A stretch of 64,000 nucleotides of DNA from Azospirillum sp. B510 (GCF_000010725.1 NC_013855.1:629501-693500), one strand, 5' to 3'; shown: positions 35,061-45,017, counted from the first letter of the stretch. Notes: generated by a model not told the origin, from the letters alone. Numbers and translations: made by a program.

Positions 35061-36254
35061 TCAGACGGCAACCGCCTCGACGAGCGCGGGAGCGAAGAAC
35101 CGGACCTGATTGCGCCCCGCGTTCTTGGCATCGTAGAGCGCGCAGTCGGATTGGGCGATCAGGTCGGAGAATTCGCCATGCTCCCGTGTCAGGCTGACGC
35201 CGCCGATGCTACAGGTCACCGTCACGCCGCCTTCCGTGCCGAGCGGGGCCAACTGCCGTTCGATGGTCGCGCGCAGCCGTTCGGCCAGCAGCCGTCCGGC
35301 CTCCTCCCCGATCCCCGGCAGCAGGATCGCGAATTCCTCTCCGCCGATCCGGCCCATGACATCCTCGTGCCGGATCTGTCCGGCGCAGCAGTCGGCCACC
35401 GCCTGGATCACCCGGTCGCCGAAGGGATGGCCGGCACGGTCGTTGATCGACTTGAAACGGTCGATGTCGAGAGTCAGCACGGTGAGAGCCCGGCCATGCC
35501 GACGGGACCGACGGAATTCGACCTCTCCCAGTTCGAACAGCCGGCGGCGGTTGAGGGAACCGGTCAGGCCGTCGGTATGGGCGAGCTTGGACAGTTCGCG
35601 GTTGAACTCGTCGCTCGCCATCAGGACGTAGTTGATCGCGCCGATGACGGTGCCCAGCAGTGTCAGCAGGAAGGCGATCCGCTCCATCCGGTCATCGATC
35701 ATCAAATAACCGGTCGCTTCATCGCCCCGCGTGATCCCGACGACCATGCGGGCCAGATAGACGATGGAAAGGACGACGCAAAGCAGTCCGGTGACATAAT
35801 GGGGAACACCGCGCCCCTCGAAACGCACCACCACTTCGAAGGCGATCACCGCCATCACCCCGACGGCCGCCAGGCTGACCAGTGTGCGGACGGAGGTGAG
35901 GCCGCCACCGGCGAGCAGCAGCAGCAGAGTCAGCAGACCGACGGCGACACCCGCCGCCATCGGCGTGAAGCACCAGATCGGTCTGTTCTGAAGATGGCGC
36001 ACGCTGGAGTAGTTCATGGCCAATCCGGCGATCCCCACCCCGTTCGCAAGCGGGATCAGCAACTCGGGCCAATCACCCGCGCGCAGGGCCGCTATGAGGA
36101 AGGCGGTGCCGACCAGGATTTTCCCGCAGGAATAGGCCCGTAGAGAATAGCGGATATGACGGGGATAGCGGCCCGAGGCCACCACAATGCACAGACCGAC
36201 GGTGAATCCGACAGCGGTAATGACCTGCGCGATGAAGGTCGCCTCGAAATCCAT
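35061..36254 (-). CDS. Membrane-bound diguanylate cyclase (GGDEF)
   Basis: Makes cyclic di-GMP from two GTP. The N-terminal half has about seven membrane segments (residues 5-210) that do not match a named sensor domain. The C-terminal GGDEF domain reads GRIGGEEFAILLPG, so the catalytic motif is GGEEF (active type). An RxxD inhibitory site (RHED) lies five residues upstream, so product inhibition is expected. The ATG at 36254 is used; an in-frame GTG at 36269 is an alternative. Stand-alone gene; no phosphodiesterase nearby. Confidence 0.9.
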   Translation of the reverse strand: MDFEATFIAQVITAVGFTVGLCIVVASGRYPRHIRYSLRAYSCGKILVGTAFLIAALRAGDWPELLIPLANGVGIAGLAMNYSSVRHLQNRPIWCFTPMAAGVAVGLLTLLLLLAGGGLTSVRTLVSLAAVGVMAVIAFEVVVRFEGRGVPHYVTGLLCVVLSIVYLARMVVGITRGDEATGYLMIDDRMERIAFLLTLLGTVIGAINYVLMASDEFNRELSKLAHTDGLTGSLNRRRLFELGEVEFRRSRRHGRALTVLTLDIDRFKSINDRAGHPFGDRVIQAVADCCAGQIRHEDVMGRIGGEEFAILLPGIGEEAGRLLAERLRATIERQLAPLGTEGGVTVTCSIGGVSLTREHGEFSDLIAQSDCALYDAKNAGRNQVRFFAPALVEAVAV

Positions 36255-36427
36255 CCGCAAATCCGCCACGCACCATTACGCTGGTATGTCGTCGGAACGC
36301 TATACGAAGCCTTGGCCGGTGACAAGCCGAAGGGGTGGATTCTATATCAGGATTCCCGTTTATAGTGGCCTTGGTTGCCGCCTGCGCCAATTGAGGATCG
36401 CTAAGGCCTTCTATCGCGGCCCTTTTC

Positions 36428-37057
36428 TCACCGTCGCTCCGGCGCATAGCCTTTGACGAACAGCTCTACGGCGGCGTCGACGAATCGTTCCAGATCAGCG
36501 TCGCTCGGCCGCTCGCTCAGGCACAGCAACAGCTTCATGTGCATGTTGGCCTTCAAAAGGCCGAAGAACTGATGGGTGGCGAGTTCGAAATCGGTGATCG
36601 CCAGTTCGCCATTGCCTGCCGCCTGAGCCATGAACTGATGGGCGCGCTGGAAGGTCAGGGCCGGACCGCTCTCATGGAAGGCCTGCGCCAGCTCGGGCAG
36701 GCGATGCACCTCACCCAGCACCATGCGGTAGAGCCCTAGCGCCTTCGGCGATGTGATGAAGCGGACGAAGGTCCGGCCGAACAGGCGCAGCCCATCGGCC
36801 ACCGGCAGTTTCGTCGCCTCGTCCCACACGCTTATCATGACCGAATTGGCGCACTCGCAGGCGATCATCGCCCGGAACAGTTCCTCCTTGCTGCCGAAAT
36901 GGGCGTACAGCGTCGCCTTGGAAACATTCGCCTTCTTGGCGATCGCGTCCATACTGACGGCGCTGTAGCCATGCTCGAGGAACAGGGCGCCGGCGGCGTC
37001 CATGATCTGGGCCGGCTTCGATCCCGCTTCGGGGGTGGGGGCAACCAACGTGGTCAT
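36428..37057 (-). CDS. TetR-family repressor, probable regulator of the adjacent emrAB-type efflux genes
   Basis: TetR regulators repress neighbouring transporters until a ligand binds. The 209-residue protein has an N-terminal helix-turn-helix (MDAIAKKANVSKATLYAHFGSKEELF) and a C-terminal all-helical ligand domain of the AcrR type. The ATG at 37057 has GCGAGA upstream; a longer start at 37105 is possible. It is divergent from the HlyD/EmrA gene, and the gap holds two copies of a GTTCAGTT half-site, one as a perfect palindrome, which fits direct control of both directions. Confidence 0.88.
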   Translation of the reverse strand: MTTLVAPTPEAGSKPAQIMDAAGALFLEHGYSAVSMDAIAKKANVSKATLYAHFGSKEELFRAMIACECANSVMISVWDEATKLPVADGLRLFGRTFVRFITSPKALGLYRMVLGEVHRLPELAQAFHESGPALTFQRAHQFMAQAAGNGELAITDFELATHQFFGLLKANMHMKLLLCLSERPSDADLERFVDAAVELFVKGYAPERR

Positions 37058-37143
37058 GCGTGTCTCGCCTGCATCCATGTTCCTGGCCCGTACCGCGTTC
37101 CGCATCGCCCGACAAGCTCCCCGTCACCCATTTCCGAAAACTA

Positions 37144-37155
37144 AACCGTTCAGTT
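37144..37155. promoter_or_regulatory. Half-site of the TetR operator near the tetR start
   Basis: AACCGTTCAGTT contains the half-site GTTCAGTT of the palindrome at 37202-37218. A TTGACA that could serve as a -35 element for the efflux genes starts at 37161, between this half-site and the full palindrome. Confidence 0.55.
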
Positions 37156-37201
37156 CGGTCTTGACAACAGATAGGCCATCCTCCATCTTCCGGCAAGACT
37201 A

Positions 37202-37218
37202 AACTGAACGGTTCAGTT
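37202..37218. promoter_or_regulatory. Palindromic operator in the tetR-emrA gap
   Basis: AACTGAAC-G-GTTCAGTT is a perfect 8-bp-arm palindrome, 77 bases before the EmrA start. Its size, symmetry and position are typical of TetR-family operators, and the left site at 37144 repeats one arm. Confidence 0.8.
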
Positions 37219-37294
37219 CTCTTCTCGTGACGGCGCCGGCAACGGTGGCCGATCGGGACATGTGTCGGACCGTTCCGGATCGGGGATAGGGACA

Positions 37295-38401
37295 ATGGCG
37301 AATGGCGTGCGGAAGATCGTGCTGTCGGGCGTTGCGCTGGCCGTTCTGGCGGGTGGCGCCATCGCCGGTGAGCAATGGTGGACGGAGGGCCGGTTCCTGG
37401 AATCGACCGACAACGCCTATGTTCAAAGCGACATCACCGTCGTCAGCCCGAAGATCTCCGCCTATGTCCGCGACGTGAAGGTCGCGGAAAACCAGCTGGT
37501 GCGGGCGGGCGACGTGCTGGCGATCCTGGACGATCAGGATTTCCGCGCCAAGCTGGCGGAGACCGAGGCCGCGGTGACCGCGCAGAAGGCGGCGCTGGGC
37601 ACGCTGGACAGCAAGCTGGAGCTTCAGCGCACGATGATCGACCAGGCGGCGGCCACCCTGGCGAGCGCCGAGGCCGAACAGCGTCGGGCGCAGCAGGAAT
37701 ATGACCGCAGCCGGTCGCTGGCCAGTGACAGCTGGACCAGCCGCCAGAAGCTGGAAACCGCCGACGCCGACCTGCGCAAGGCGGTGGCCCAGGTGCTGAA
37801 GTCGCGGGCGGCGCTGGCGTCGGAGAACGAGCAGATCAACGTCCTGCGCGCCACCCGGACCGAGACGGAGGCCCATCTGGCCCAGTCCCAGGCGACCTTG
37901 CAGACCGCGCGCAACGATCTGGACAACACGATCATCCATGCGCCGGTCGACGGCGTGGTCGGCAACCGCGGCGTCCAGGTCGGGCAATATGCCCGTCCGG
38001 GCGTGCAATTGCTGTCGCTGGTGCCGCTGCCGGATGTCTATGTGGTCGCCAATTTCAAGGAGACCCAGCTGTCGCGCATGCGCCCCGGCCAGCATGTCAG
38101 CATCTCGGTCGACGCCTTCCCCGACCGTCGCCTCGACGGCATGGTCGCAAGCTTCGCGCCGGCGTCGGGGTCCAAATTCTCGCTGTTGCCACCGGAAAAC
38201 GCGACCGGCAACTTCACCAAGATCGTGCAGCGGGTGCCGGTCCGCATCGCCCTGCCACGCGACAACGCGCTGTCCGGCCTGCTGCGCCCCGGCCTGTCGG
38301 TGGTGGCCGAGGTCGACACCCGCGGCGCCGACGATAAGCCGCATATGGCCGGTGGCGTGTTCGGCGCCCTGACCGACAAGCAGGCGGTCGCCGCCAAGTA
38401 G
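37295..38401 (+). CDS. emrA: EmrA/HlyD-type membrane fusion protein
   Basis: Periplasmic adaptor that links the MFS pump to an outer-membrane channel. The 368-residue protein has one N-terminal membrane anchor (IVLSGVALAVLAGGAIAGEQWW), a biotinyl-lipoyl-like half-motif (STDNAYVQSDITVVSPKISAYV), a long coiled-coil hairpin (about 90-220) and the barrel domain (PVDGVVGNRGVQVGQYARPG). It is followed by the EmrB-like pump gene. The ATG at 37295 has AGGG upstream; a GTG at 37262 would add eleven residues. Confidence 0.91.
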   Translation: MANGVRKIVLSGVALAVLAGGAIAGEQWWTEGRFLESTDNAYVQSDITVVSPKISAYVRDVKVAENQLVRAGDVLAILDDQDFRAKLAETEAAVTAQKAALGTLDSKLELQRTMIDQAAATLASAEAEQRRAQQEYDRSRSLASDSWTSRQKLETADADLRKAVAQVLKSRAALASENEQINVLRATRTETEAHLAQSQATLQTARNDLDNTIIHAPVDGVVGNRGVQVGQYARPGVQLLSLVPLPDVYVVANFKETQLSRMRPGQHVSISVDAFPDRRLDGMVASFAPASGSKFSLLPPENATGNFTKIVQRVPVRIALPRDNALSGLLRPGLSVVAEVDTRGADDKPHMAGGVFGALTDKQAVAAK

Positions 38402-38542
38402 GCGGGCACCGTCCGGCGGGGGCGCCGCCCCTTCCTCCCCCCTTCGGGGCGGCGTTCCCGCCAATACTTTCAAAGACGGACTATCCTGGCCGAAAGCGCC
38501 CTTGGGCGCGGCAACCCGGCCTTGACGGAAGGCAGCGGTTCC

Positions 38543-40096
38543 ATGGCGACACCGGCCCAGGGCATGCGCCCGCTCACGCCCCGCGACATCGCCGGCTTCT
38601 TCGCGATGGTCGTCGGCATGTTCATGGCGATCCTCGACATCCAGATCGTCTCCAGTTCCCTGTCGGAAATCCAGGCGGGCCTGGCGGCCAGCGCCGACGA
38701 GATCTCGTGGGTGCAGACCTCCTACCTGATCGCGGAGGTCGTGATGATCCCGCTGTCGGGCATCCTGTCGCGGATCCTGTCGACCCGCGTTCTGTTCACC
38801 CTGGCCGCCGCCGGTTTCACCCTGACCAGCGTCGCCTGCGCCTTCGCCGGCGGCATCGAATCGATGATCGTCTGGCGGGCGCTCCAGGGCTTCATCGGCG
38901 GCGCCATGATCCCGACGGTCTTCGCCACCAGCTTCATGATCTTCCCGCCGGAGAAGCGGGCCGGGGTGTCGGTGATGATGGGGCTGGTCGCCACCATGGC
39001 GCCGACCATCGGTCCGACGCTGGGCGGCTATCTGACCCAGCACATGTCCTGGCACTGGTTGTTCCTGGCCAATGTCGTCCCCGGCATCCTGGTGACCTCG
39101 CTGGTCTGGTTCCTGGTCGATGTCGACCGGCCGAATCCGGAGCTGCGCAAGGGCTTCGATTTCCTGGGGCTGACGCTGATGGCCGCCTTCCTGGGCAGCC
39201 TGGAATATGTGGTGGAGGAGGGGCCGCGCAACGATTGGTTCGACGACGAGGCGATCTTCGCGCTGGCCGTGGTGGCGGCGGTTTCCGCCGTCGGCTTCTT
39301 CTGGCGGGTGCTGTCCTACCGCAACCCGATCGTCGAGCTGCGCGCCTTCGCCGACCGCAACTTCGCCATCGGGTCGCTCTACAGTTTCATCCTCGGCATC
39401 GGGCTTTACGGGTCGGTCTATCTGCAACCGCTGTTCCTCGCCCGCGTGCGCGGCTTCAACAGCCTACAGATCGGCGAGATCATGTTCGTGACCGGCGCCT
39501 TCCAGTTCATGTCGGCCCCCATCGCCGGTGCGTTATCCAAGCGGATGGATCTGCGCGTCATGCTGGCGCTCGGGCTGATCCTGTTCGGGACCGGCGTCTG
39601 GTTGAACAGCCACTTCACCGCCGACACCGGCTTCTGGGAGCTGTTCCTGCCGCAGGCGGTGCGCGGCATGTCGCTGATGCTGTGCTTCATCCCGATCAAC
39701 AGCGTGGCGCTCGGCACCCTGCCGCCCGACAAGCTGAAGAACGCGTCCGGCCTCTACAACCTGATGCGCAACCTGGGCGGCGCCATCGGTCTGGCCGCGA
39801 TCAACACGGTGCTGACCGACCGCAACGCCCTGCATCTGAACCGGCTCGGCGACAATCTGAACCTCGCCCGGCCGGAGGTTCAGGACATGGTCGATGGCCT
39901 GAGCCAGCGTTTCGACGGTCTGGTCGCCGATCCGACCGCCGCGGCGATGGCCCGGCTGGTCGGGCTGGTCCAGCGCGAGGCGCTGATCCTGACCTTCAAC
40001 GACGCCATGCTGCTGATGGCCGCGGTGTTTTTCGGCGCGCTGCTGTTCATGCCGCTGGTGCGCCGGCCGGGTGGCCCGGTGAAGGCGGACCATTGA
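38543..40096 (+). CDS. emrB: EmrB/QacA-type MFS efflux pump (DHA2 family, 14 membrane segments)
   Basis: Proton-driven drug exporter of the DHA2 family. The 517-residue protein has 14 predicted membrane segments and the family motif LDIQIVSSSLSEIQAGL in segment 1 (motif D1 region), SYLIAEVVMIPLSGILSR (motif A) and GPTLGGYLTQ (motif C). GGAAGG precedes the ATG at 38543. It follows emrA by 141 bases and is probably controlled by the divergent TetR gene. Confidence 0.93.
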   Translation: MATPAQGMRPLTPRDIAGFFAMVVGMFMAILDIQIVSSSLSEIQAGLAASADEISWVQTSYLIAEVVMIPLSGILSRILSTRVLFTLAAAGFTLTSVACAFAGGIESMIVWRALQGFIGGAMIPTVFATSFMIFPPEKRAGVSVMMGLVATMAPTIGPTLGGYLTQHMSWHWLFLANVVPGILVTSLVWFLVDVDRPNPELRKGFDFLGLTLMAAFLGSLEYVVEEGPRNDWFDDEAIFALAVVAAVSAVGFFWRVLSYRNPIVELRAFADRNFAIGSLYSFILGIGLYGSVYLQPLFLARVRGFNSLQIGEIMFVTGAFQFMSAPIAGALSKRMDLRVMLALGLILFGTGVWLNSHFTADTGFWELFLPQAVRGMSLMLCFIPINSVALGTLPPDKLKNASGLYNLMRNLGGAIGLAAINTVLTDRNALHLNRLGDNLNLARPEVQDMVDGLSQRFDGLVADPTAAAMARLVGLVQREALILTFNDAMLLMAAVFFGALLFMPLVRRPGGPVKADH

Positions 40097-40229
40097 CGGC
40101 GGGCCATTGCAGGCGGCGGAGACGCGGAGTCGGATCAGGACGCCGCAAGCGGCATAGGTTGCAGCCTGCGGGTTGTGCTATAGCTTGCCGCATCGACTAA
40201 CCCGCCGTCCCGAACCACCGCCGATCCCG

Positions 40230-40754
40230 ATGAGCAAGCGCCAATATACCAGAGCCGAGGTCAAGGAACTGCTGGGCGCGCTGGAGCGCCAGTGCCGCGA
40301 GGCGTCCAAGCTGGCCCAATTGGCCGAGCATGAGGCCAGCAAGCACAGCTTCGGCGCCTATCGCGATTTCCGCGACAAGGTCGGCGAGTTCCAGGCCCTG
40401 GTCATCCTGATCGAGCAGCGCATGCGCAATCTGGTCGATGCGCGTTCCGACGATCTGCGCGACCAGTTCGAAAAGCTCGACATGGTGATGCTCGCCCTGC
40501 TGGTGCGCGCCAGCATGCGCTTCTTCTTCGTCCTGTCGGCCAATCCGATTCTGCCGATGGGCGCCCGCGAGATCTTCGTCGCGGAACTGCGCAGCCTGCA
40601 CGACGCCGCCGAAAAGCTGAAGCGCCCCAACTATGCCGGCAAGCTTGGGCCGGAGTTGGAGCGCGATCTGGAGACGGCGTCGCTGATCCTGGAAGAGATC
40701 ATCGACAAGGCGCCGAGCCTGCTGAATTTCCGCGGCGGCCCGGTGACGGAATAG
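40230..40754 (+). CDS. Conserved hypothetical all-helical protein
   Basis: A 174-residue, acidic, almost wholly alpha-helical protein with no signal peptide, membrane segment or motif I recognise. Landmarks are KELLGALERQCREASKLAQL near the N-terminus and ELERDLETASLILEEIIDKA near the C-terminus. The start at 40230 is the first ATG after a region that looks non-coding; the frame is open further upstream. Codon use matches neighbours. It stands alone between emrB and the MetX-like gene and is convergent with the latter. Confidence 0.6.
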   Translation: MSKRQYTRAEVKELLGALERQCREASKLAQLAEHEASKHSFGAYRDFRDKVGEFQALVILIEQRMRNLVDARSDDLRDQFEKLDMVMLALLVRASMRFFFVLSANPILPMGAREIFVAELRSLHDAAEKLKRPNYAGKLGPELERDLETASLILEEIIDKAPSLLNFRGGPVTE

Positions 40755-40784
40755 GGGGCGGCAAGGGCATCCCCCCCGCAAGCT

Positions 40785-41999
40785 TCACTTCGCCAGGAAC
40801 TGCGCGATGGTGTCGCCGGCCTTGGCGATGTTCGCCACGCCGTCGAGATGGCCGAGGGTCGAGGTGATCGATTCGGTGTAATCCACCGGATTGCCCTGCT
40901 TCTCCAGCCGGTCCTTCAGCGGGCGCATGTTGCGGTCGGGCGGGAAGACGAGGTCGTCGGCCGACGGGATCAGCAGCACCGGGGCCTTGATCTTCGCCAG
41001 CCCATCCTCCAGCGAGGCGCCGTTGCCGGTGACGAAGGTCTGGTTGGCCTTCACCAGATAGAGGAAATGGTTGGCGTCGCTGACCGCGGCGCGGCCGGCG
41101 GCCGCCTTGTCCAGCCAGGCTTCGATGGCGTACTGGTTCGCCATCGAAGCCTTCGGATCCTTGCCTTCCTCCGCCCATTTCCGGCCGAAGGCGGCGTCGG
41201 CCCATTTCCAATGGCGGGCTTGCAGGGTGACCAGCTTCAGCGCCTCGGTCAGGCCGGCTTTCGGCTCCGCCTTGCCGTAATAATCGCCGTTGTTCCAGTT
41301 GGGATCGAGCTTGATCGGCGCCGCCCACAGATTCAGCCAGCCGATCAGGAAGGGGTCGGCCTCCGGCCCGCCGATGGCGGCGATGACGCGCTTCACCATT
41401 TCCGGATGGTCGGCCCCCCATTCGAAGGCCTGGAGCGAGCCCATCGAGCCGCCCATCACCGCTTGCAGCGTCTTGATGCCCAGGCTGTCGACCAGTGCCT
41501 TCTGGACATTGACGAAGTCCTGGATGGTGACGATGGGGAAGCTCATGCCATAGGGCTTGCCGGTGTCCGGGTTGATGCTGGCCGGGCCGGTGGTGATGAC
41601 GTTGGGATCCTTCGGCGACAGGTTCACCAGCGTGTCGGAGCTGAGGATGAAGTATTTGTCGGTGTCCAGCGGCTTGCCGGGACCGATGATGCTGTCCCAA
41701 TAGCCGGGGGCGGCGTCATCGGCCTTGTATTTCCCGGCGGCATGGCTGCTGCCACTGAAGAAATGGGTGATGAGGATGGCGTTGTCCTTGGCCTCGTTCA
41801 GCTTGCCGTAGCTTTCCCAGCCGATACGGACATTCTTGATCGTCCCGCCGCCGGTGGTGGTGTAGGACGGCATCTCGAACAGCTTCTTCTCGACGATGCC
41901 GTCGAGCGCCAGCGCCGGCAGGGAGCCGAGCAGACAGGCGGCCATGGCGAGGCCGCCGAGGCGACCGGACCAGATGGAACCGCGGACAACCCCAGGCAT
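40785..41999 (-). CDS. Secreted MetX-like (homoserine O-acetyltransferase family) alpha/beta hydrolase
   Basis: The 404-residue precursor has a signal peptide (GRLGGLAMAACLLGSLPALA) and an alpha/beta-hydrolase fold with nucleophile elbow GGSMGSLQ, an aspartate in SADDLVF and a histidine in LGHLDGV, placed as in homoserine acetyltransferases. Export makes an amino-acid biosynthesis role unlikely; an esterase or hydrolase role in the periplasm is more plausible. The ATG at 41999 is chosen because GGAGGGGG then lies at normal distance; the ATG at 42005 would be too close to it. Confidence 0.8.
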   Translation of the reverse strand: MPGVVRGSIWSGRLGGLAMAACLLGSLPALALDGIVEKKLFEMPSYTTTGGGTIKNVRIGWESYGKLNEAKDNAILITHFFSGSSHAAGKYKADDAAPGYWDSIIGPGKPLDTDKYFILSSDTLVNLSPKDPNVITTGPASINPDTGKPYGMSFPIVTIQDFVNVQKALVDSLGIKTLQAVMGGSMGSLQAFEWGADHPEMVKRVIAAIGGPEADPFLIGWLNLWAAPIKLDPNWNNGDYYGKAEPKAGLTEALKLVTLQARHWKWADAAFGRKWAEEGKDPKASMANQYAIEAWLDKAAAGRAAVSDANHFLYLVKANQTFVTGNGASLEDGLAKIKAPVLLIPSADDLVFPPDRNMRPLKDRLEKQGNPVDYTESITSTLGHLDGVANIAKAGDTIAQFLAK

Positions 42000-42292
42000 G
42001 AGCATCCCCCTCCCGATTGTGTGCTGGGCGGGCAGTCTACCCGTGTGGTTGCGCCTGTCCAGACGCCTTCGGTGAGGCGGCCAGGCAAGGGGAGCCGCCG
42101 GACGAGCGCCAGCGCAGGCGGACGGCGGTGCCGTTCGGGCTGTTGACGCAGCTCAGCTGGGTCGACCGTGTCGCCGCCGCCGCCATCGGCGGGCTGGGTG
42201 TCCGCCTGATGTCGGACGCCGTGCCCCCGCCCTGACCCCTCCCCATTCCTGGTGGGAGAGGGACCGGATGGGGAGCCACGGCCCCCCGGCCC
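42000..42292. other. Gap between the MetX-like gene and tex, no firm gene
   Basis: A plus-strand stretch at about 42139-42235 (VPFGLLTQLSWVDRV...) looks mildly coding but is too short and has no start signal, so it is not called. The segment also holds the promoter side of the MetX-like gene. No strong terminator was seen. Confidence 0.4.
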
Positions 42293-44647
42293 TTACTTCT
42301 TCTTGCCCGCCTGCGCCCGGGCGAACGCCTCGGCGAAGGCGTTGTTGACGGGCTCCGGCGCCTTGGCCGGCTTCGGAGCCGCCTTCGGCGCGGGGGCCGC
42401 CGGACGACGGTCCTGCTGCTGCGGCGGACGCGCCGGTCCCCGCATGTCCTCCCGGCGCTCTTCGCGGCGGGGCGGACGCGGCGCCTCCTCGCCCATGCGC
42501 ATGGTCAGCGCGACGCGCTTGCGCGGGATGTCGACCTCCAGCACCTTCACCTTCACCACGTCGCCGGCCTTCACCACCGTGTGGGGATCCTTGACGAAGC
42601 TGTTGGCGAGCTGGGAGATGTGCACCAGCCCGTCCTGGTGGACGCCGATGTCGACGAAGGCGCCGAAGGCGGTGACGTTGGTCACCACGCCCTCCAGCAT
42701 CATCCCCGGCTGAAGATGCTTCAGCTCCTCCACCCCTTCCTTGAAGGTGGCGGTCTTGAATTCCGGACGGGGGTCGCGGCCGGGCTTCTCCAACTCCTTG
42801 ATGATGTCCTCGACGGTCGGCACGCCGAAGCGCTCGTCGGTGAACGCCTCCGCGCTCAGGCCGCGCAGGAAGCGGGCGTCGCCGATGACGCTGCCGAGAT
42901 CGCGGCCGGTCGTCTTCACGATGCGCTGGACCACCGGATAGGCTTCCGGGTGGACGGCGGAACCGTCGAGCGGATTTTCGCCGTCGCGGATGCGCAGGAA
43001 GCCGGCGGCCTGTTCGAAGGTCTTCGGGCCGAGCCGCGCGACGTCGAGCAGCTGCTTGCGCGAGCGGAAGGCGCCGTTGCGGTCGCGATGCTCGACGATG
43101 TTGCGGGCGATGGTCTCGTTCAGGCCCGACACGCGGGTCAGCAGCGGGATCGACGCGGTATTCAGATCGACGCCGACGGCGTTCACGCAATCCTCGACCA
43201 CCGCATCCAGCGAGCGCGCCAGCTTGCCGCCGGCGACGTCATGCTGGTACTGCCCGACGCCGATCGACTTCGGCTCGATCTTCACCAGCTCGGCCAGCGG
43301 GTCCTGCAGGCGGCGGGCGATGGAAACCGCACCACGCAGGCTGACGTCGAGGTTGGGGAATTCGTGCGCCGCGGTTTCCGAGGCGGAATAGACCGAGGCG
43401 CCGGCCTCGCTCACCACCAGCTTGGTGAGGGAAAGCTCGGGATGGCGCTTCATCAGATCGGCGGCCAGCTTGTCTGTCTCGCGCGAGGCGGTGCCGTTGC
43501 CGATGGAGATCAGCTCCACCCTGTGTCGAGCCGCCAGCGCCGCCAGCACGGCGAGGGAACCATCCCAGTCATTGCGCGGCGGGTGCGGATAGATGGTCGT
43601 CGTTTCCACCAGCTTGCCGGTGGCGTCGACCACCGCCACCTTGACGCCGGTGCGGATGCCGGGGTCGAGCCCGATGGTGGTGCGCGGGCCGGCGGGGGCC
43701 GCCAGCAGCAGATCATGCAGGTTGCGGGCGAAGACGCGGATCGCCTCGTCCTCCGCCCGTTCGCGCAAGCTTCCCATCAGGTCGGTCTCGATGTGCGGGC
43801 CGATCTTCAGCTTCCAGGTCCAGCGCGCCACGTCGGACAGCCATTTGTCGGCCGGGCGGCCCTGGTCGCGGATGCCGGTATGGGCGGCGATGGTTCCTTC
43901 CGCCGGATGGGGCTGGCCCTCCTCGACCGGCAGATCCAGGCGGATGTCGAGCACGCCCTGGGCCCGGCCGCGGAACAGGGCCAGCGCCCGGTGGGACGGC
44001 AGCTTCGACCAGTTTTCCGAGAAGTCGAAATAGTCGGAGAATTTGGCGCCCTCCGCCTTCTTCTCCTCGATCACCTTGGAAGTGACGACGCCCTTGTCGG
44101 CCATCGCCGTGCGCAGGCGGCCGACCAGCTCGGCATCCTCGCCGAAACGCTCCACCAGGATATGGCGGGCGCCGTCCAGGGCCGCCTTGACGTCGGCGAC
44201 GCCCTTGTCGGCGTTGACGAAGGCGGCCGCCTCGGCGTCCGGCTGCGTCCTCGGGTCGGCCAGCAGCGCGTCGGCCAGCGGCTCCAGCCCGGCTTCGCGG
44301 GCGATCTGGGCCTTGGTGCGGCGCTTCTGCTTGTAGGGGAGATAGAGATCCTCAAGCCGGGTCTTGGTGTCGGCCTGCTTGATCCGCAACTCCAGTTCCG
44401 GCGTCAGCTTGCCCTGGTCCTGGATGGTCGACAGGATGCTGGCGCGGCGGTCCTCCAGCTCGCGCAGGTAGCCCAGACGCTCCTCCAGGGTGCGGAGCTG
44501 GGTGTCGTCCAGGCCGCCGGTCGCCTCCTTGCGGTAGCGTGCGATGAAGGGAACGGTCGATCCCTCGTCGAGCATGGCGATGGCGGAGGCGACCTGGGAC
44601 TCGCGGACCGAGAGTTCGTCGGCGATGCGCTGGCTGATGGACAGCAT
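42293..44647 (-). CDS. tex: Tex, S1-domain RNA-binding transcription accessory protein
   Basis: Tex is a conserved nucleic-acid-binding protein linked to transcription and toxin expression in bacteria. The 784-residue length is normal. Order: N-terminal helical region ([32 protein letters not shown]...), YqgF-like domain ([21 protein letters not shown]), helix-hairpin-helix repeats, and an S1 domain near the C-terminus ([32 protein letters not shown]). A basic proline/arginine-rich tail follows. Apparently a single gene. Upstream lie about 200 bases and a small RNA gene. Confidence 0.96.
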   Translation of the reverse strand: MLSISQRIADELSVRESQVASAIAMLDEGSTVPFIARYRKEATGGLDDTQLRTLEERLGYLRELEDRRASILSTIQDQGKLTPELELRIKQADTKTRLEDLYLPYKQKRRTKAQIAREAGLEPLADALLADPRTQPDAEAAAFVNADKGVADVKAALDGARHILVERFGEDAELVGRLRTAMADKGVVTSKVIEEKKAEGAKFSDYFDFSENWSKLPSHRALALFRGRAQGVLDIRLDLPVEEGQPHPAEGTIAAHTGIRDQGRPADKWLSDVARWTWKLKIGPHIETDLMGSLRERAEDEAIRVFARNLHDLLLAAPAGPRTTIGLDPGIRTGVKVAVVDATGKLVETTTIYPHPPRNDWDGSLAVLAALAARHRVELISIGNGTASRETDKLAADLMKRHPELSLTKLVVSEAGASVYSASETAAHEFPNLDVSLRGAVSIARRLQDPLAELVKIEPKSIGVGQYQHDVAGGKLARSLDAVVEDCVNAVGVDLNTASIPLLTRVSGLNETIARNIVEHRDRNGAFRSRKQLLDVARLGPKTFEQAAGFLRIRDGENPLDGSAVHPEAYPVVQRIVKTTGRDLGSVIGDARFLRGLSAEAFTDERFGVPTVEDIIKELEKPGRDPRPEFKTATFKEGVEELKHLQPGMMLEGVVTNVTAFGAFVDIGVHQDGLVHISQLANSFVKDPHTVVKAGDVVKVKVLEVDIPRKRVALTMRMGEEAPRPPRREERREDMRGPARPPQQQDRRPAAPAPKAAPKPAKAPEPVNNAFAEAFARAQAGKKK

Positions 44648-44858
44648 GGGGCAGGGACCCTGCGGGCTGGTGGCGATGCGAAAGGGCGACTGTCATAGCG
44701 CGTCGGGGCGGGGTCGCGCCACCCCGCCCTTTCGGCGGAAAGCCGGAGACCGCGCCATAGGGGCGAGGTGGCGGGAGGCGATCTTTCGCAAAAAAGTGGT
44801 AGGGGTCGATTCCCGGCGCTCTTTCATCCGTCGTTAACCATCTCAATAATATACCTTT

Positions 44859-44940
44859 GCTTGCAACTTTGGTTGCGTTTCCTCCCGAACCTACTCATGG
44901 GCGGCCCGGCGGCGATACCGCGGGGCCGCCTTTCTCTTTT
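44859..44940 (+). ncRNA. Candidate small RNA of the suhB/MmgR (alpha-r8) type
   Basis: A short hairpin (GCAAC at 44863-44867, GTTGC at 44872-44876) is followed by single-stranded TTTCCTCCC (44878-44886) and a GC-rich terminator (arms 44900-44907 and 44923-44930) with T-rich tail. A TAATAT-like -10 lies at 44847-44852, fitting a start near 44859. This hairpin / UUUCCUCCC / terminator layout is the layout I recall for the MmgR/suhB family of alphaproteobacteria; CCUCCC can pair with ribosome-binding sites. I have not verified the family by alignment. Confidence 0.5.
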
Positions 44941-44985
44941 ATGCGACGGGATGCCGCGACCGGGACCTGCCCTGACCGCAAAGGA

Positions 44986-45017
44986 AAAAGGGCCGGGACG
45001 GACATGCCGCCCCGGCC
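44986..45017 (-). terminator. Terminator for the minus-strand fragment at 45018
   Basis: On the minus strand GGCCGGGGCGGC ... CCCGGCC forms a strong hairpin followed by CTTTTTCCTTT, a normal intrinsic terminator, directly after a stop codon at 45018-45020. It therefore ends the truncated gene to its right. Confidence 0.7.

Noticed and set aside
42017..42235. Small plus-strand frame ending SWVDRVAAAAIGGLGVRLMSD
   Set aside because: Only the last 30 codons look coding, with no start signal or homology that I recognise; too weak to call.
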